Positions 9,836 to 19,799 of a DNA stretch of 64,000 nucleotides are shown one piece after another. Position numbers and translations under genes: made by a program. The notes beneath the pieces were generated by a model, which made no database searches, was not told the DNA's origin, and worked only from the letters and a program-made list of their open reading frames with translations. The stretch comes from Poecilobothrus nobilitatus. Its lineage: Eukaryota; Arthropoda; Insecta; Diptera; Dolichopodidae. Location of the stretch: contig OX352773.1 of assembly GCA_947095535.1 (NCBI GenBank), positions 125,333,911 through 125,397,910 on the forward strand, in the 5' to 3' direction. How positions within the stretch are numbered: position 1 is the first letter of the stretch; each line of letters begins with the position of its first letter.

Positions 9836-12712
9836 ATGGAGCAATCTACAAATTCAGAAGTATTTAAAACAGAAAAAGGTGAGCCACCGCAGAACCTTTT
9901 ATTTAGCTATATTTATTTTTTGAATAAAAAACAAACAATAAAAATTCAAATTGGATTTACTATTGAGAATTTTGCTGCATCAATAATTTTCCGACGACAA
10001 AACAAAGTCATAAGCCATTACAACGTAATCACTTCGCTTACTGCGGCATTTTGCTGTAGTTATTATTGTGAAAAGTGCCATAAGCCATTTAATATGCGAA
10101 ATAGTCACAGATGTGATGGAACATGTCCCCAATGTCAATATTCTCCAGCATGCCCAAAAAACCAATTAAATATTTTGTGTAAAGATTGTAACCGCTATTT
10201 TAGAGGGAATGATTGTTTTAATAACCATAAAGCTTCCAATTCACGGAAAGAAGCATCGATTTGCAGCACAGTAAAGAGATGCACAAAATGTCTAAGAACA
10301 TACCAGACAAATAGAGAACATACTTGCGGCGAATGTTATTGCAAAACATGTAGTAAACATGTTCCTCAGGAACATTATTGTTTTATACTACCAGATGAAA
10401 GAAACCCGAATATTGAAGATGTTCTCTATATTTTTTACGATTTGGAGTGCATGCAGGAAAAATTTTTCCGAGAAAAGTGTATTGATAATGAAGTTTGTGA
10501 AATAAAGGAACATGATCCTAATTTATGTGTACTACAACAACGTTGTAATTTATGTCTTAATAAAGATGAAAAAGAAGAATTTTGCGATAGATGTGGACAA
10601 AGGCAACATATTTTAAAAATAAATATTATTGACATTATGCTAAAGCCTGAATTAATAATGCGAGGTACTAAGATAATTTTAATGACAATAGGAAATATAA
10701 AATTTTTGGATTCATTGAATTATTTTGCTATGCCATTAGGAAAATTACCTAAGACATTTGGGTTACCGCAAGCTTTCAAGAAGGGATATTTTCCACATTA
10801 CTTCAATACAACTGAGAATAAAAATTAGTGATGTAAATATATTAACACAGGCATGCTTAAAATTTAGAAAAATCTTTCTCGAAGAATGTGACGTGGAACA
10901 TTTTTAGAGGTTAAAGAAAAGGAAGCTATTATTTCAGGAACAAAAGTTGATGGATATTGCCCTGAAACCCGTAAAATTTTTGAATTCCATGGGTGCTATT
11001 TTCATGGTCATCCTGTATGTTTACAACATGAAAGAGACAGACCATTGCATGACGATCCGAATGATACGTTAAACAGACGATATGAAAGAACAATAGAAAA
11101 TCTGAAAGATTAAGAAAATTAGGGTATGTATTACAATATTTTATTTCATATTTTTAAAAATATAAAATTAAAACTGCTTTCATATAATATAAATTTTCTT
11201 TTGTCCCATAGATATGAAGTAATTGAAATGTGGAGTTGTGAATTTAAAAAGCACTTGTTAGGAGAAGAACTTTCACATTTAAAAAATCATCCGTTAATAC
11301 ACGATGCTCCTCTAAATCCCAGAGATTCTTTTTACGGAGGTCGCACCGGAAATGTGTATCAATATTACAAATGCAAAGAAGCAGAAAAAATTAAATATAT
11401 TGATGTATGCTCGTTGTATCCATATGTATGTAAATATGGAAAATTTCCCATAGGCCACCCAAAAATTTACGTGGGTAATTCTAAATGTATCCAACAAAAT
11501 TTAGAAAATATGAACGGTCTCATTAAATGTAAAATACTTCCACCTGAAGAACTATTACATCCAGTATTACCAATTAAACCAAACAACAAGTTAATGTTTT
11601 CTTTGTGTCACAAATGCGGAGAAGAAAAAAGCTAAAATCATTTTTGTACACACTCTAATGAAGAACGAGCTTTAATCGGAACATGGGTAATAGACGAAGT
11701 TTTAAAAGCCCTGGAGAAAAACTATGTAATACTGGAAATTTATGAAATATGGGAATACAATGTTGTTCAATACGACAAACTAACCAATTATGATGGTTTA
11801 TTCACTAAGATGATGGACAAATTTTTAAAAATGAAGACGGAGGCATCAGGGTGGCCTTCTAAATATATTACAGAAGCAGACAAAAATAAATATATAGAAG
11901 ATTTCTTCCAAAATGAAAACATTCAATTAGAATTTTCTAAAATTATTAAAAATGATGGTTTAAGATCCTTCGCAAAATTGATGTTGAACTCATTTTGGGG
12001 TAAATTTGGTCAGAGAGAAAATCAACAAAAAACCAAAATTATAAATGAGCCCTCAGAGTTATATACTATGCTTACGAATCCAGCTTTAGAAATATGTCAT
12101 ATATTGTTTGTTAACGAAGAAAATCTCATTTTGAGCTGGCAATATAAGGAAGAAGCGACAGATAGCCTTTCTACTGTAAACGTTTGTATCGCGGCATATA
12201 CAACAACTCAGGCTCGCTTGAAATTATATAATTATCTAGAAGGTTTAAACAACAGAGTGTTATACTATGACACGGATTCGATTATATATGTATCCAGAGA
12301 AGGTGAATATGACCCGCCGATAGGAGAATTTATCGGAGACATGACCGATGAGTTAGACTGCTATGGAAATCAAAGTTACATATCAGAATTTGTAAGTGGT
12401 GGCCCAAAAAATTATGCTTTTAAAGTACATTCTACTAGAAATAATACAGGAAAAATTGTAGGTAAAGTAAAGGGAATATCACTTAATTATTCAGCATCGC
12501 AAAAGATCAATTTCAGTACGATCAAAAATGCTGTGTTGAATTATAATGAAGTGGAACCTATACATATTTTATCACATAATATACGCCGTACTCAAAATCA
12601 CGAAGGAATTAGTGTTCCTGAAACAAAACTTTATCGACCAGAAAAAAAGAAAAAAGAAAATTTCTTGAAGGCTACAGTTCATTACCGTATGGGTTTAAAA
12701 GGCGTCAAATAG
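9836..12712 (+). pseudogene. polB: Polinton-type protein-primed DNA polymerase B, right copy
   Basis: Starts at ATG 9836 and keeps the N-terminus that the left copy lost. That includes a zinc-binding cluster (CEKCHKPFNMRNSHRC, CPQC, CKDCNRYF) at residues about 78-130 and Exo I (FYDLECMQ, about 200). Compared with the left copy it has lost about 39 codons including Exo II (at 10635) and about 47 codons (at 10824). It also has 1-bp deletions near 10900 and 11100 and a TAA near 11633. After the intron (11124-11211) come motif A (DVCSLYPYV), motif B (NSFWGKFGQ) and motif C (YYDTDSI). The C-terminal 300 codons (11810-12712) are uninterrupted. The stop TAG at 12710 begins the 751-bp terminal arm. 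Confidence 0.9.
11124..11211 (+). other. 88-bp spliceosomal intron in PolB, right copy
   Basis: GTATGT donor after AAATTAGG and a TTTTGTCCCATAG acceptor. Excision joins K-L-G to Y-E-V-I-E-M-W in frame. It is identical in position and length to the intron in the left copy. Confidence 0.8.
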
Positions 12713-13463
12713 AATAAAACGTATTAAAATACATCTCCAAATATATTATTTGAAAATTATAATTTATAGATTAATAAAAATGACATTGTATAAAACTTAC
12801 TTAACTTGTTTCATTTACATTATGCAAAGTATGTATTTTAAAATAATATAAGCTTATTTTAATTTGCATTAGTTAACAATTAAATTTAATAAATTTTTCA
12901 TCATTTTAGCACACCTGCATAGTATGCATATAAAAAGGTAAGTATATAATATATTAAAAATAATTCCGCATTCCAATTTCTTTTACATAAATCTTATTTG
13001 ACATATTTTTAAAATCACGATTTCTATATTAATTAATTTACTTCTTTTATTTACCATATGCATAATATAAAAGGAATTAAAATATGAAAATTATAATTCA
13101 TAACACAATAAATTTATTTGATTTTATAATGTTCTAATTTGTATGTACAATAATAGTTAATATTACGTTAAAATAACTGATTGACCGTGAAAGCTTTTTA
13201 TTAAAAAATAAAATAAATTCGTAATATTTACAATAATCTATGTTACTATATACTATCACAACAAGATCATTGCACTTACTTGTATTATTTACAAAAGCTT
13301 TTTCCGGAAACTAACCATGCAACCGGTAGAAATACTACACACCTGTTTAGGTCATTGCACTATCTACTTCTTCCACATTATCTAGTTGACTTTCTATAAC
13401 ACTGGCGCCATACATTACGTGATGACGTCAAGGCCGTCTGGCCAAAGTGCCCCTATACCTACT
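12713..13463 (-). repeat. Right 751-bp terminal arm of the Polinton-like element
   Basis: Mirror of 686-1436 with the same length and near-identical sequence, ending at AGTAGG on the minus strand. No coding frame. Its segment 13085-13132 is the likely donor of the 48-bp filler found in gypsy pol. Confidence 0.85.
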
Positions 13464-14687
13464 TAGGATGTCCATCTTGAGATAGAACAGCCCCTATTGC
13501 GAATCTACTTGCATCGGTAGCTAATTTGAATTTTTTATTAAAATTTGGGTACTTTAATATTGGGTGATCCGTAATAATATCTTTTAATTTTTCAAAAGCG
13601 TCAATGTAATTAGGACCTTTCGTATTTATTTTTGTGTTTTTCTTTAAATATTTGTCCATTGGGTAGGCAACTTTTGCATAATCCCTTATATATTTTCTAT
13701 AATACCCAGTCAAGCCTAAAAATGATTTGATCTGTATTTTATTTGGATTAGGTTTTATTCCTTGTGGAGTGAAAACATGTCTTAAATAATCGGTTTCTTT
13801 GCAAAGAAAATTGCATTTATCTACCTGTATTTTTAACCTTGCTTTTTCTAAGGTTTCAAAAATTTTGGTTATATTATTAAAGTGCTCTTCCAAAGATGTG
13901 CTGAAAATCAGTATGTCATAGATAGACTACACAAATTTTATTAATAAACTCTCTTAGTACTGAGTTCATTAATCTTTGAAATGTGGCGGGAACATTTTTC
14001 AATCCAAATGGCATTCTGGTATACTCAAAATGGTCAAAAGGAGTTGAAAAAGCTGTTTTTTTTTTCTATCTTCAGGACTAACAAAAATTTGGTGGAAGCC
14101 GAGAGTTGTGAAATATTGTGACCTTCCCAATTAGGAATTAGGAATTTGTCACTTGTAGTAATTTCATTCAATTTTCGGTAGTCTATCACAATTCTGCATT
14201 TCTTTTCGCCTGAATTATCTCTCTTTTTCGGTACAATCCACAGATGGCTATTGTAAGGGAAATTGCTTTCCGTGATAATTCCCTGATCTAACATTTCGAT
14301 TATTTGACGTTGAAAATTATAATTCATAACACAATAAATTTATTTGATTTTATAATGTAGGAATTTGTCACTTGTAGTAATTTCATTCAATTTTCGGTAG
14401 TCTATCACAATTCTGCATTTCTTTTCGCCTGAATTATCTCTCTTTTTCGGCACAATCCACAGAGAGCTATTGTAAGGGAAATTGCTTTCCGTGATAATTC
14501 CCTGATCTAACATTTCGATTATTTGACGTTGAATTTCTTGTTCATGGATTTTTGGATACCGATAAATCTTAAAATTTATTGGGTCATTTCTAGTTGTTAA
14601 TACATCATGCTGAATTTCACGAGTAAAAAATAAGATATCTCCTTCTTTAAAAAATAAATTTTTGATTTTTTTCAAAATTTCCAACAC
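13464..14687 (-). pseudogene. pol: Gypsy A reverse transcriptase / RNase H start
   Basis: RT copies viral RNA into DNA. The minus-strand readings show [32 protein letters not shown] and [13 protein letters not shown] (finger and palm entry). Further on come the thumb/connection ([20 protein letters not shown]) and RNase H ([18 protein letters not shown]). A 176-bp part of RT (14139-14314) is duplicated at 14358-14533 with a 48-bp filler between the copies, and frameshifts follow. The reading ends where the Polinton-like element begins. It is non-functional. Confidence 0.85.
14139..14533. repeat. 176-bp direct duplication in RT with 48-bp Polinton-derived filler
   Basis: Blocks 14139-14314 and 14358-14533 are direct copies of the same RT segment. 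The joining sequence 14311-14358 matches, over 48 bp, the Polinton terminal arm at 13085-13132 and its mirror at 1017-1064. This is the mark of replication template switching between the two neighbouring elements. Confidence 0.85.
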
Positions 14688-14879
14688 TTTATTTCTTTCA
14701 TCGTTGTTTACAATGCTTAAATCTAATTTGTTGAAAAAATTGTCACTACTAGGTTCTAACGTATTTATGTTGGAAATGTCAAATGGATAAGTATTGTCAA
14801 TAAAAAGGATTTTGTTGTTTTAAATTTCTATATATTTTTGGTCTAGATTAATTTTAGCTTTAAGAGCGACTAAGATATT

Positions 14880-15240
14880 TTATCCTATAATTGCATCATA
14901 GCTGCTACCATTTAACTCTATTACCTTCCATGAAATTCTTCCAAAAGTTTCGAATTCTTTTGGAATTGGGGTGACTATTTCTGTAATTATTTTATTAGTT
15001 CCATTAATAGTGCTAAAATACAAACTATTTTAGCACTATTAATGGAGTCACCATTAATAGCACTATTAATGGTGACTATTTCAGTAATTATTTTATTAGT
15101 TCCATTAATAGTGCTAAAATACAAAGGTTTTTCTAATTTAGTTTGAACAGAGTTATTCAAAACCTTAGGTTTAATAACACTTGAACTAGACCTTGTATCT
15201 ATTAAGCATTTGATTTTTTGATTATTTATTGTTAAATATA
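14880..15240 (-). pseudogene. Gypsy A aspartic protease region
   Basis: The minus-strand reading after gag contains a retropepsin active-site segment, CLIDTRSSSSVI. The usual Asp-Thr-Gly has become Asp-Thr-Arg, so the site itself looks inactivated. The following stretch (14971-15125) contains a 54-bp direct duplication around an inverted copy, which disrupts the frame. Downstream phrases such as FETFGRISWKVIELNGSSYD still read as protease. Confidence 0.65.
14971..15125. repeat. 54-bp direct repeat with inverted insert in protease
   Basis: Block 14971-15024 recurs at 15072-15125 with a single visible mismatch. The 47 bp between them contain reverse-complement pieces of the same block (CTATTTTAGCACTATTAATG). 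It looks like another local template-switching scar. Confidence 0.75.
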
Positions 15241-16233
15241 TTATTGGTAAGTTTGTTTCCGAGGCTCTTCTTGAAAATGTTCGGTAGTTCCGTGTAAATT
15301 TCCAATTTCCATTGAGTGTGGACTATCATTGAAATAATTGCTATCATAAATATGACTGTTTCCTTGATTATTAAAATTTCTATTTCTAAATTGTGAGTTG
15401 CGAGAAAGACTGATTAGTCTACCTCTTTGATTAGGATAAAGGTTGGACTTGTTGATATTTCTGCTTGGATTGAAAATATTTGTTTGTCTAGAACGTTGTA
15501 AATTATTAGGATTAAATTTGGGTTTTTCAATTTGTGAGAAAATTTTGTTGTCTTTATTAAGATAATCGTTGTTATTATTTTCATGAACAATTGTATTTCT
15601 TCTGAAACTATTATTTGTATTTCTATTTGTAAAAAAATCATTTTTTTTATTTTTTATTTGTTCAGATATTGTACTAAAATTTTTATATGATATGTTATTT
15701 TTATTATTTAATTTTCTGTGATTAAAATCTATTGTCCTATTATCGTCTAATAATCTTAGTTTACTAAACTTATTGTAAATATGTAACATACTCATATTTT
15801 CTTGAATATGAATTCTAATAGTACCAATTTTTTTTTTCTAATAAAATTTCTGTTATATCCCTATCTACGTTTGTTTCTATTTTTTGTTTCTTACTATCTG
15901 CATCGCAAACTGGTATAGCTGATTGTTATTTCTGCTAAGATAAATTGTAGCTTGAACACTCTTAATAAAAGATGACAAACTGTAATCTGGTGAACCATTA
16001 AATGGTTTAAGATGTCTGAACTGTGTTAAAGTATGCTCAGGAGATAGTGTAAGGTTTTGATCTACATTGCTTTGTTGAATTTTTTGTTGTACTTGTTTTT
16101 GTTTTTGTTGAACTTGTTGTTGTTGTTGAATTTGTTGTTGCAGTTGTTGAATAAGTGCTTGACACTATCGTATTTATTGTTCTTGTTGTTGCATGATTTG
16201 ATCTTTTTGTTCATCCGTTAGTTGGCTTGCCAT
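15241..16233 (-). pseudogene. gag: Gypsy A gag, Gln- and Asn-rich
   Basis: Gag is the capsid/nucleocapsid precursor. The start is MASQLTDEQKDQIMQQQ at 16233 on the minus strand, followed within a few codons by a stop and a Gln-rich tract (16070-16215). A capsid-like part follows, LKPFNGSPDYSLSSFIKSVQ. The C-terminal 184 codons (15795-15241) are open, very rich in Asn, Arg and Ser, and end with SPHSMEIGNLHG, the same type of motif (PTPMEIGSV) as in provirus B gag. Stops near 15830 and 16175 break the gene. Confidence 0.7.
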
Positions 16234-16861
16234 GATATTTCTATTTTTATCAAAAAATAAATTTCTGGTATTGTTTTTCATAAAAGGTTCCCTTCACTGG
16301 TTTGACACTGCTAATATAGTGTTATTGATTTTTAAATTAAAGATAAAGAATTTTAATTTATATTATATTTGTATTTTAATTGATAAGTATTGTTTGCAAT
16401 AACACTTTAAAATATTGTACATATATTAGAATTTATAGTTTTATTTTCTTAATTATTTATATATATATAAATAATATATAAATTTGTATTTAATTGTTAA
16501 TTTTATTATGTAGCAATATACTATTTTCTTTTTAATTTTGTTTTTATTTTATTGTCAAAATAAATTCTAAAATGTATGTATATATTATGTATATACAACA
16601 CAAATCTTTAATTTTTTGCAATGATTTTTTTTTCTAAGTTAAGAAATACAATTATGTATTAGTTTTTAAATATTTTTATTTTGTATGTTTTTTTTTGTTT
16701 TTAAGTCACTTTTTTTTTTTTAAAATTAGCTTATCACTATTTATCGTTTTTTTTTTCAATTATTTTTACTTAATTTTAACAATTATTAAAAACTCTTTTT
16801 ATTTACTCAATTTCTAAATAATATGTATATTACGATTTATTATTTAAATTTAATGTTTATA
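16234..16861 (-). other. Gypsy A 5' leader, AT-rich
   Basis: Between the gag start and the mariner-like insertion. It is rich in A/T runs with no coding frame, as expected of an errantivirus untranslated leader. Confidence 0.5.
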
Positions 16862-18070
16862 ATGGGTGTTCAAAATTGAGGTATCATTTTAATTTTAATA
16901 AAAAAAGACTTTTTTTTTGAAATATTAAATATATTTTTATTTTTATTTATTACAAATAGGTTCCGGTTAATAATGAAAAATTATGTCGGCCAAATGGCCC
17001 CCTCTACTACTTCGGCATGCTTCCAATCTTTTACCAAAATTCTGAATCACGTTGTTCAATAAACTGTTCTCAATGGTTGAAACCTGCTCGATAATGTTGT
17101 TTTTAAGCTCTTGAATTCTTATGGAATTATTGCTGTACACTTTCGATTTCACAAAACCCCACAAAAAAAAAATTCCAACGGTGTCAAATCGCACGATCTT
17201 GGTGGCCACATCACTCCTCCTCTACGAGAAATAATGCGATCTTCGAACTTTTGCTTCAAAAGATGCATTGTTTCTGTTGTTGTATGGCAAGTGGCACCGT
17301 CCTGTTGAAACCACATATTCTCTACGTCCAAATCATCAATTTCCCGCCACAAAAAACTTCGGATCATCTCCCTGTAGCGATTTCCATTGACCGTAATCGC
17401 ATTTCCATTTGCGTTTTCAAAAAAATATGGTCCGTTGATTCCTCCTGACCACAAACCACACCAAACCGTAACTTTTTGTGGATGTACTGGTTGCTCTAAG
17501 ATAACCCTTGGATTCTCTTCACCCCAAATGCGGCAATTCTGTTTATTGACGTAGCCATTGAGCTGGAAATGAGCTTCGTCGGTGAAGATTATTTTGTTAA
17601 AAAAATTCTCATTTTCTTCTTGTTTTTCGATTGCCCAAGAAACGAATTGCCGACGTAATGCATGGTCAGTTGGTTTTAATTCTTGCGTCAGCTGGATCTT
17701 ATAAGCCTTTAAATGGAGATCACGATGCAAAATGTTGAATAATGTGGATGGTTTGATGTTTAATTGCTGCGAACGATGACGAATGGAAGTTTTTGGATCT
17801 TCTGCAACACTTCTGCTCACAGCTACAACATTCTCGGTTGAACGGCCACTACGTTGATAAATGTTGCCTCTGTCTTGCCTATATCTTGAAAACTTTTACC
17901 ATTTTCAAAAATTGTTGTAATAACAAAAACACGTTGTTCCTTCGTGTAACGTTACATATTAACTAACCGGAATGTATTTAGAATATACCTAAAGAAACCT
18001 CGTATAAAAATTCCAGGTAGAAAAAAAATGGCGGCAAAATCAAAATGATACCTCAATTTTGAACACCCTT
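16862..18070 (-). mobile_element. Mariner/Tc1-superfamily transposon (1209 bp)
   Basis: Terminal inverted repeats of 29 bp with one mismatch: GGGTGTTCAAAATTGAGGTA at 16864 and its reverse complement ending at 18068. It is flanked by TA at 16860-16861 and 18071-18072, the superfamily's target duplication. It lies in the leader of gypsy A. Confidence 0.9.
17149..17960 (-). pseudogene. Mariner-like transposase, N-terminal domain damaged
   Basis: Cut-and-paste transposase. The catalytic core shows IIFTDEAHFQLNGYVNKQN (first Asp), MWFQQDGATCHTT (second Asp) and WPPRSCDLTPLEFFF (third Asp, 36 residues after the second). The core is open from 17820 to 17149. The upstream reading begins RYTKEQRVFVITTIFENGKS, then loses frame and about 40 residues of the DNA-binding helix-turn-helix region before RSGRSTENVVAVSRS. 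The C-terminus also runs out of frame after FFFCGVL; the remaining bases to 16967 read on in another frame. It is therefore not autonomous. Confidence 0.85.
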
Positions 18071-18162
18071 TATAATATAATTATGTTTTTGTTTTTTCTA
18101 TTTTATTTTCGATTAATTTTATATTCGGTTCGATTCGTTTAATTCAATCTTCTAATTGAACT

Positions 18163-18180
18163 CCGTTTCCGAATGCGCCA
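18163..18180 (-). promoter_or_regulatory. Primer-binding site of provirus A
   Basis: Directly after the 5' LTR the minus strand reads TGGCGCATTCGGAAACGG. The TGG start fits a tRNA 3' end. It differs from provirus B's site after the first seven bases, so the two families use different primers. Confidence 0.6.
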
Positions 18181-18547
18181 ATTATCTTTTTATTTAAGAA
18201 AGGTTTTTAACATTTAGTTTTTTTTTGGTCTTAAGACTGATTTTTTATTTTACAAAGTTATATTTATATATTAATATGCTTAAATAAACTTAGTGCTAAG
18301 ATTATCAAAAATAATGTTGTTTTTAAAAATTATTAATAAAATGAATTAACCAGGAATGCTAATTGCATTTCCTGTTATTGTGAAAATATAAAAATGCTTA
18401 AAAAAAAGTGAATGAGCTACTATAATATTATGTCAACACAATACCATGCAAGATTATATTCAGTTGTGTCAACGTGATGAATCATGCAACATTATGGCAA
18501 CACATATTAAGTCATGCTACATTATGTCAACATAATATTATGTAACT
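18180..18547 (-). repeat. 5' LTR of provirus A (368 bp)
   Basis: On the minus strand it starts AGTTACATAATATTATG and ends AAAGATAATT, the AGTTA...AATT pattern of errantivirus LTRs. It is followed inward by the primer-binding site and outward by CGCGCG. It contains several ATGTTGACATAAT-like repeats (18430-18540). Confidence 0.75.
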
Positions 18548-18553
18548 CGCGCG
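18548..18553. repeat. CGCGCG: overlapping target duplications of two proviruses
   Basis: CGCG at 18548-18551 abuts the LTR of provirus A. CGCG at 18550-18553 abuts the terminal LTR of the B concatemer and is matched by CGCG at 32000-32003. Only six bases separate the two proviruses. Confidence 0.75.
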
Positions 18554-18996
18554 AATTATCTTCTCCGCTACCTTCTTATTATGATTTTTTAAAATTAAAT
18601 ACACATATTATAATTTTTTACTTTATTACATTTAATTAACTTTAAGTTTATTACATTTTATACGTCTTTTCCTTTCAGGTCTTTATTACCAAATGTACAG
18701 TTATTTTGTTATTTATTTTAAAGCTTCAAATAAAACGTGGTTAATGCTGATTTAGCTATTTTACATTTATTGTTGCAATAATATGAACTACAGTAATTTA
18801 TGAATTTATTTATATGGAGAACAATACATGAAAAAGAATGTGATTATAGTACAGTTAAATTATATTGAATAATGTACAGTTAACTTATATTAAATGTTGT
18901 TTTTATTTAATTGCAAAATGCTGCGTAATAATTATTATATTAGTATGAGAATTTATATTATATGTAATTTATATGTTGGGTTCAGGGTACATAACT
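18554..18996 (-). repeat. Provirus B LTR 1 (3'-most, 443 bp)
   Basis: Begins AGTTATGTACCC and ends GATAATT on the minus strand. It is shorter than the others through a small AT-rich deletion near 18640, and it is adjacent to the left CGCG. Confidence 0.85.
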
Positions 18997-19794
18997 CCTC
19001 TAAAGAGTAGGAATTTTCTGAAACTATGAGAATTTTTATATTGAAGATTATATTAGTGTTATTGTAATAAGCTTGAAGTTCTAGTAATTCGTAAATATGT
19101 TCTGTAGATTTGAGAGTTAAATTTTGATTTTTGAAATTTACTATAATATTTCCTAAAAAATTATTAATTTCTGCATGATTTAAGATTTGCTTTGAAATAA
19201 TGTTAAGTTTAGCTAAAACAGTTGCTTCGGCATTGTTATTCAAATGGGTGTGCAGTATATCTATATGGTAATTTATCTGATTCAGGTATTGCAAATTTTT
19301 TAGTTTTGTATCGTTTTTTATTATACTATTTCTAACTTTATCTTGTGTATCTTTAATGAGATTGGAGATTGCATCTTGTTGATAGTTTATATGATCGGTA
19401 ATATTTTCGAAAAGTTGTATCATTTTACTGTTTATTATCCTTTGTTTATCAATTTTGCCTTTAAATATATGTTCATTATTCATTAAAGTCTCAATTTCTT
19501 TATTAAGTTTAATAGCGTCGTTATTGTCCATGTTTCAGTTATTCCTTTTATTAGGGTCCCAAGTCCGTCCACCAGTCCTCTTTTGAGTCTAAAAATTGGT
19601 GCCAATGTCTCGTATGTGTGCTTTGGTTCTCGCACTTTGAGTCTGGTTACGTTTATAGTTATTCCTAATGTTTCTACATCATCAAATTTGTCTAACGAAT
19701 CTTCCGTTTTTTCAATATTTTGCTCATATTGTCTTAGTCTTATTATATGTAAAAAGTTACTGTGTCCTTTAATCAGTTTAGCCGTTCCAAGCAA
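18953..19794 (-). pseudogene. env: Errantivirus env, unit 1 (internally deleted, frameshifted)
   Basis: Envelope fusion glycoprotein of errantiviruses, related to baculovirus F proteins. The minus-strand reading begins within the N-terminal ectodomain (IKGHSNFLHIIRLRQYE). It has a basic furin-type site followed by a fusion-peptide-like GLVDGLGTLIKG near 19555, then a helical region rich in Asn/Ile. A frameshift lies right after the fusion-peptide region and occurs in all three units. Unit 1 additionally lost about 730 bp covering the rest of the ectodomain and the membrane anchor, joining sequence near 19005 to the C-terminal tail in the LTR. It is non-functional. Confidence 0.85.
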
Positions 19795-19799
19795 GTTTC

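Larger units (their letters stand above)
8623..10246. other. Asymmetric centre of the inverted duplication
   Basis: Mirror homology between the arms stops at 8622 and 10247. The right side of this spacer carries the natural 5' context of PolB (protease remnant, then the PolB N-terminus). The left side carries an unrelated minus-strand reading frame and a short plus-strand remnant. The fold point was therefore not a simple hairpin: the left arm lost the PolB N-terminus and is joined to other DNA. Confidence 0.65.
686..13463. mobile_element. Inverted Polinton/Maverick-type element with two opposed PolB copies
   Basis: Both outer ends start AGTAGGTATAGGGGCACTTT (686 rightward; 13463 leftward on the minus strand), followed by exactly 751 bp of noncoding sequence and then the 3' end of a Polinton-type PolB gene in each arm. 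The 5' AG terminus fits Polintons. Inside are the two PolB copies, an adenovirus-type protease remnant, an unidentified minus-strand reading frame and a LINE inserted in the left arm. I see no integrase, packaging ATPase or capsid gene. The flanks are not a direct target duplication: CATCCTA on the left is mirrored by TAGGATG on the right. The structure is therefore an inverted duplication that includes host gypsy DNA. Confidence 0.8.
13464..18547 (-). mobile_element. Errantivirus-like provirus A, 5' half only
   Basis: Reading on the minus strand: 5' LTR (18180-18547), primer-binding site, leader (split by a mariner-like element), Gln-rich gag, protease, RT and the beginning of RNase H, then abrupt replacement by the Polinton terminus at 13463. 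Integrase, env and 3' LTR are absent from the window. The LTR begins AGTTA and ends AATT, and a CGCG follows at 18548-18551. Both are typical of ZAM-like errantiviruses, which use CGCG-type targets. Confidence 0.8.

Noticed and set aside
686..13463. A complete hairpin-ended or bidnavirus-like genome with two PolB arms
   Set aside because: The mirror symmetry extends beyond the element into host gypsy pol, so it is a genomic inverted duplication and not a natural viral genome end.
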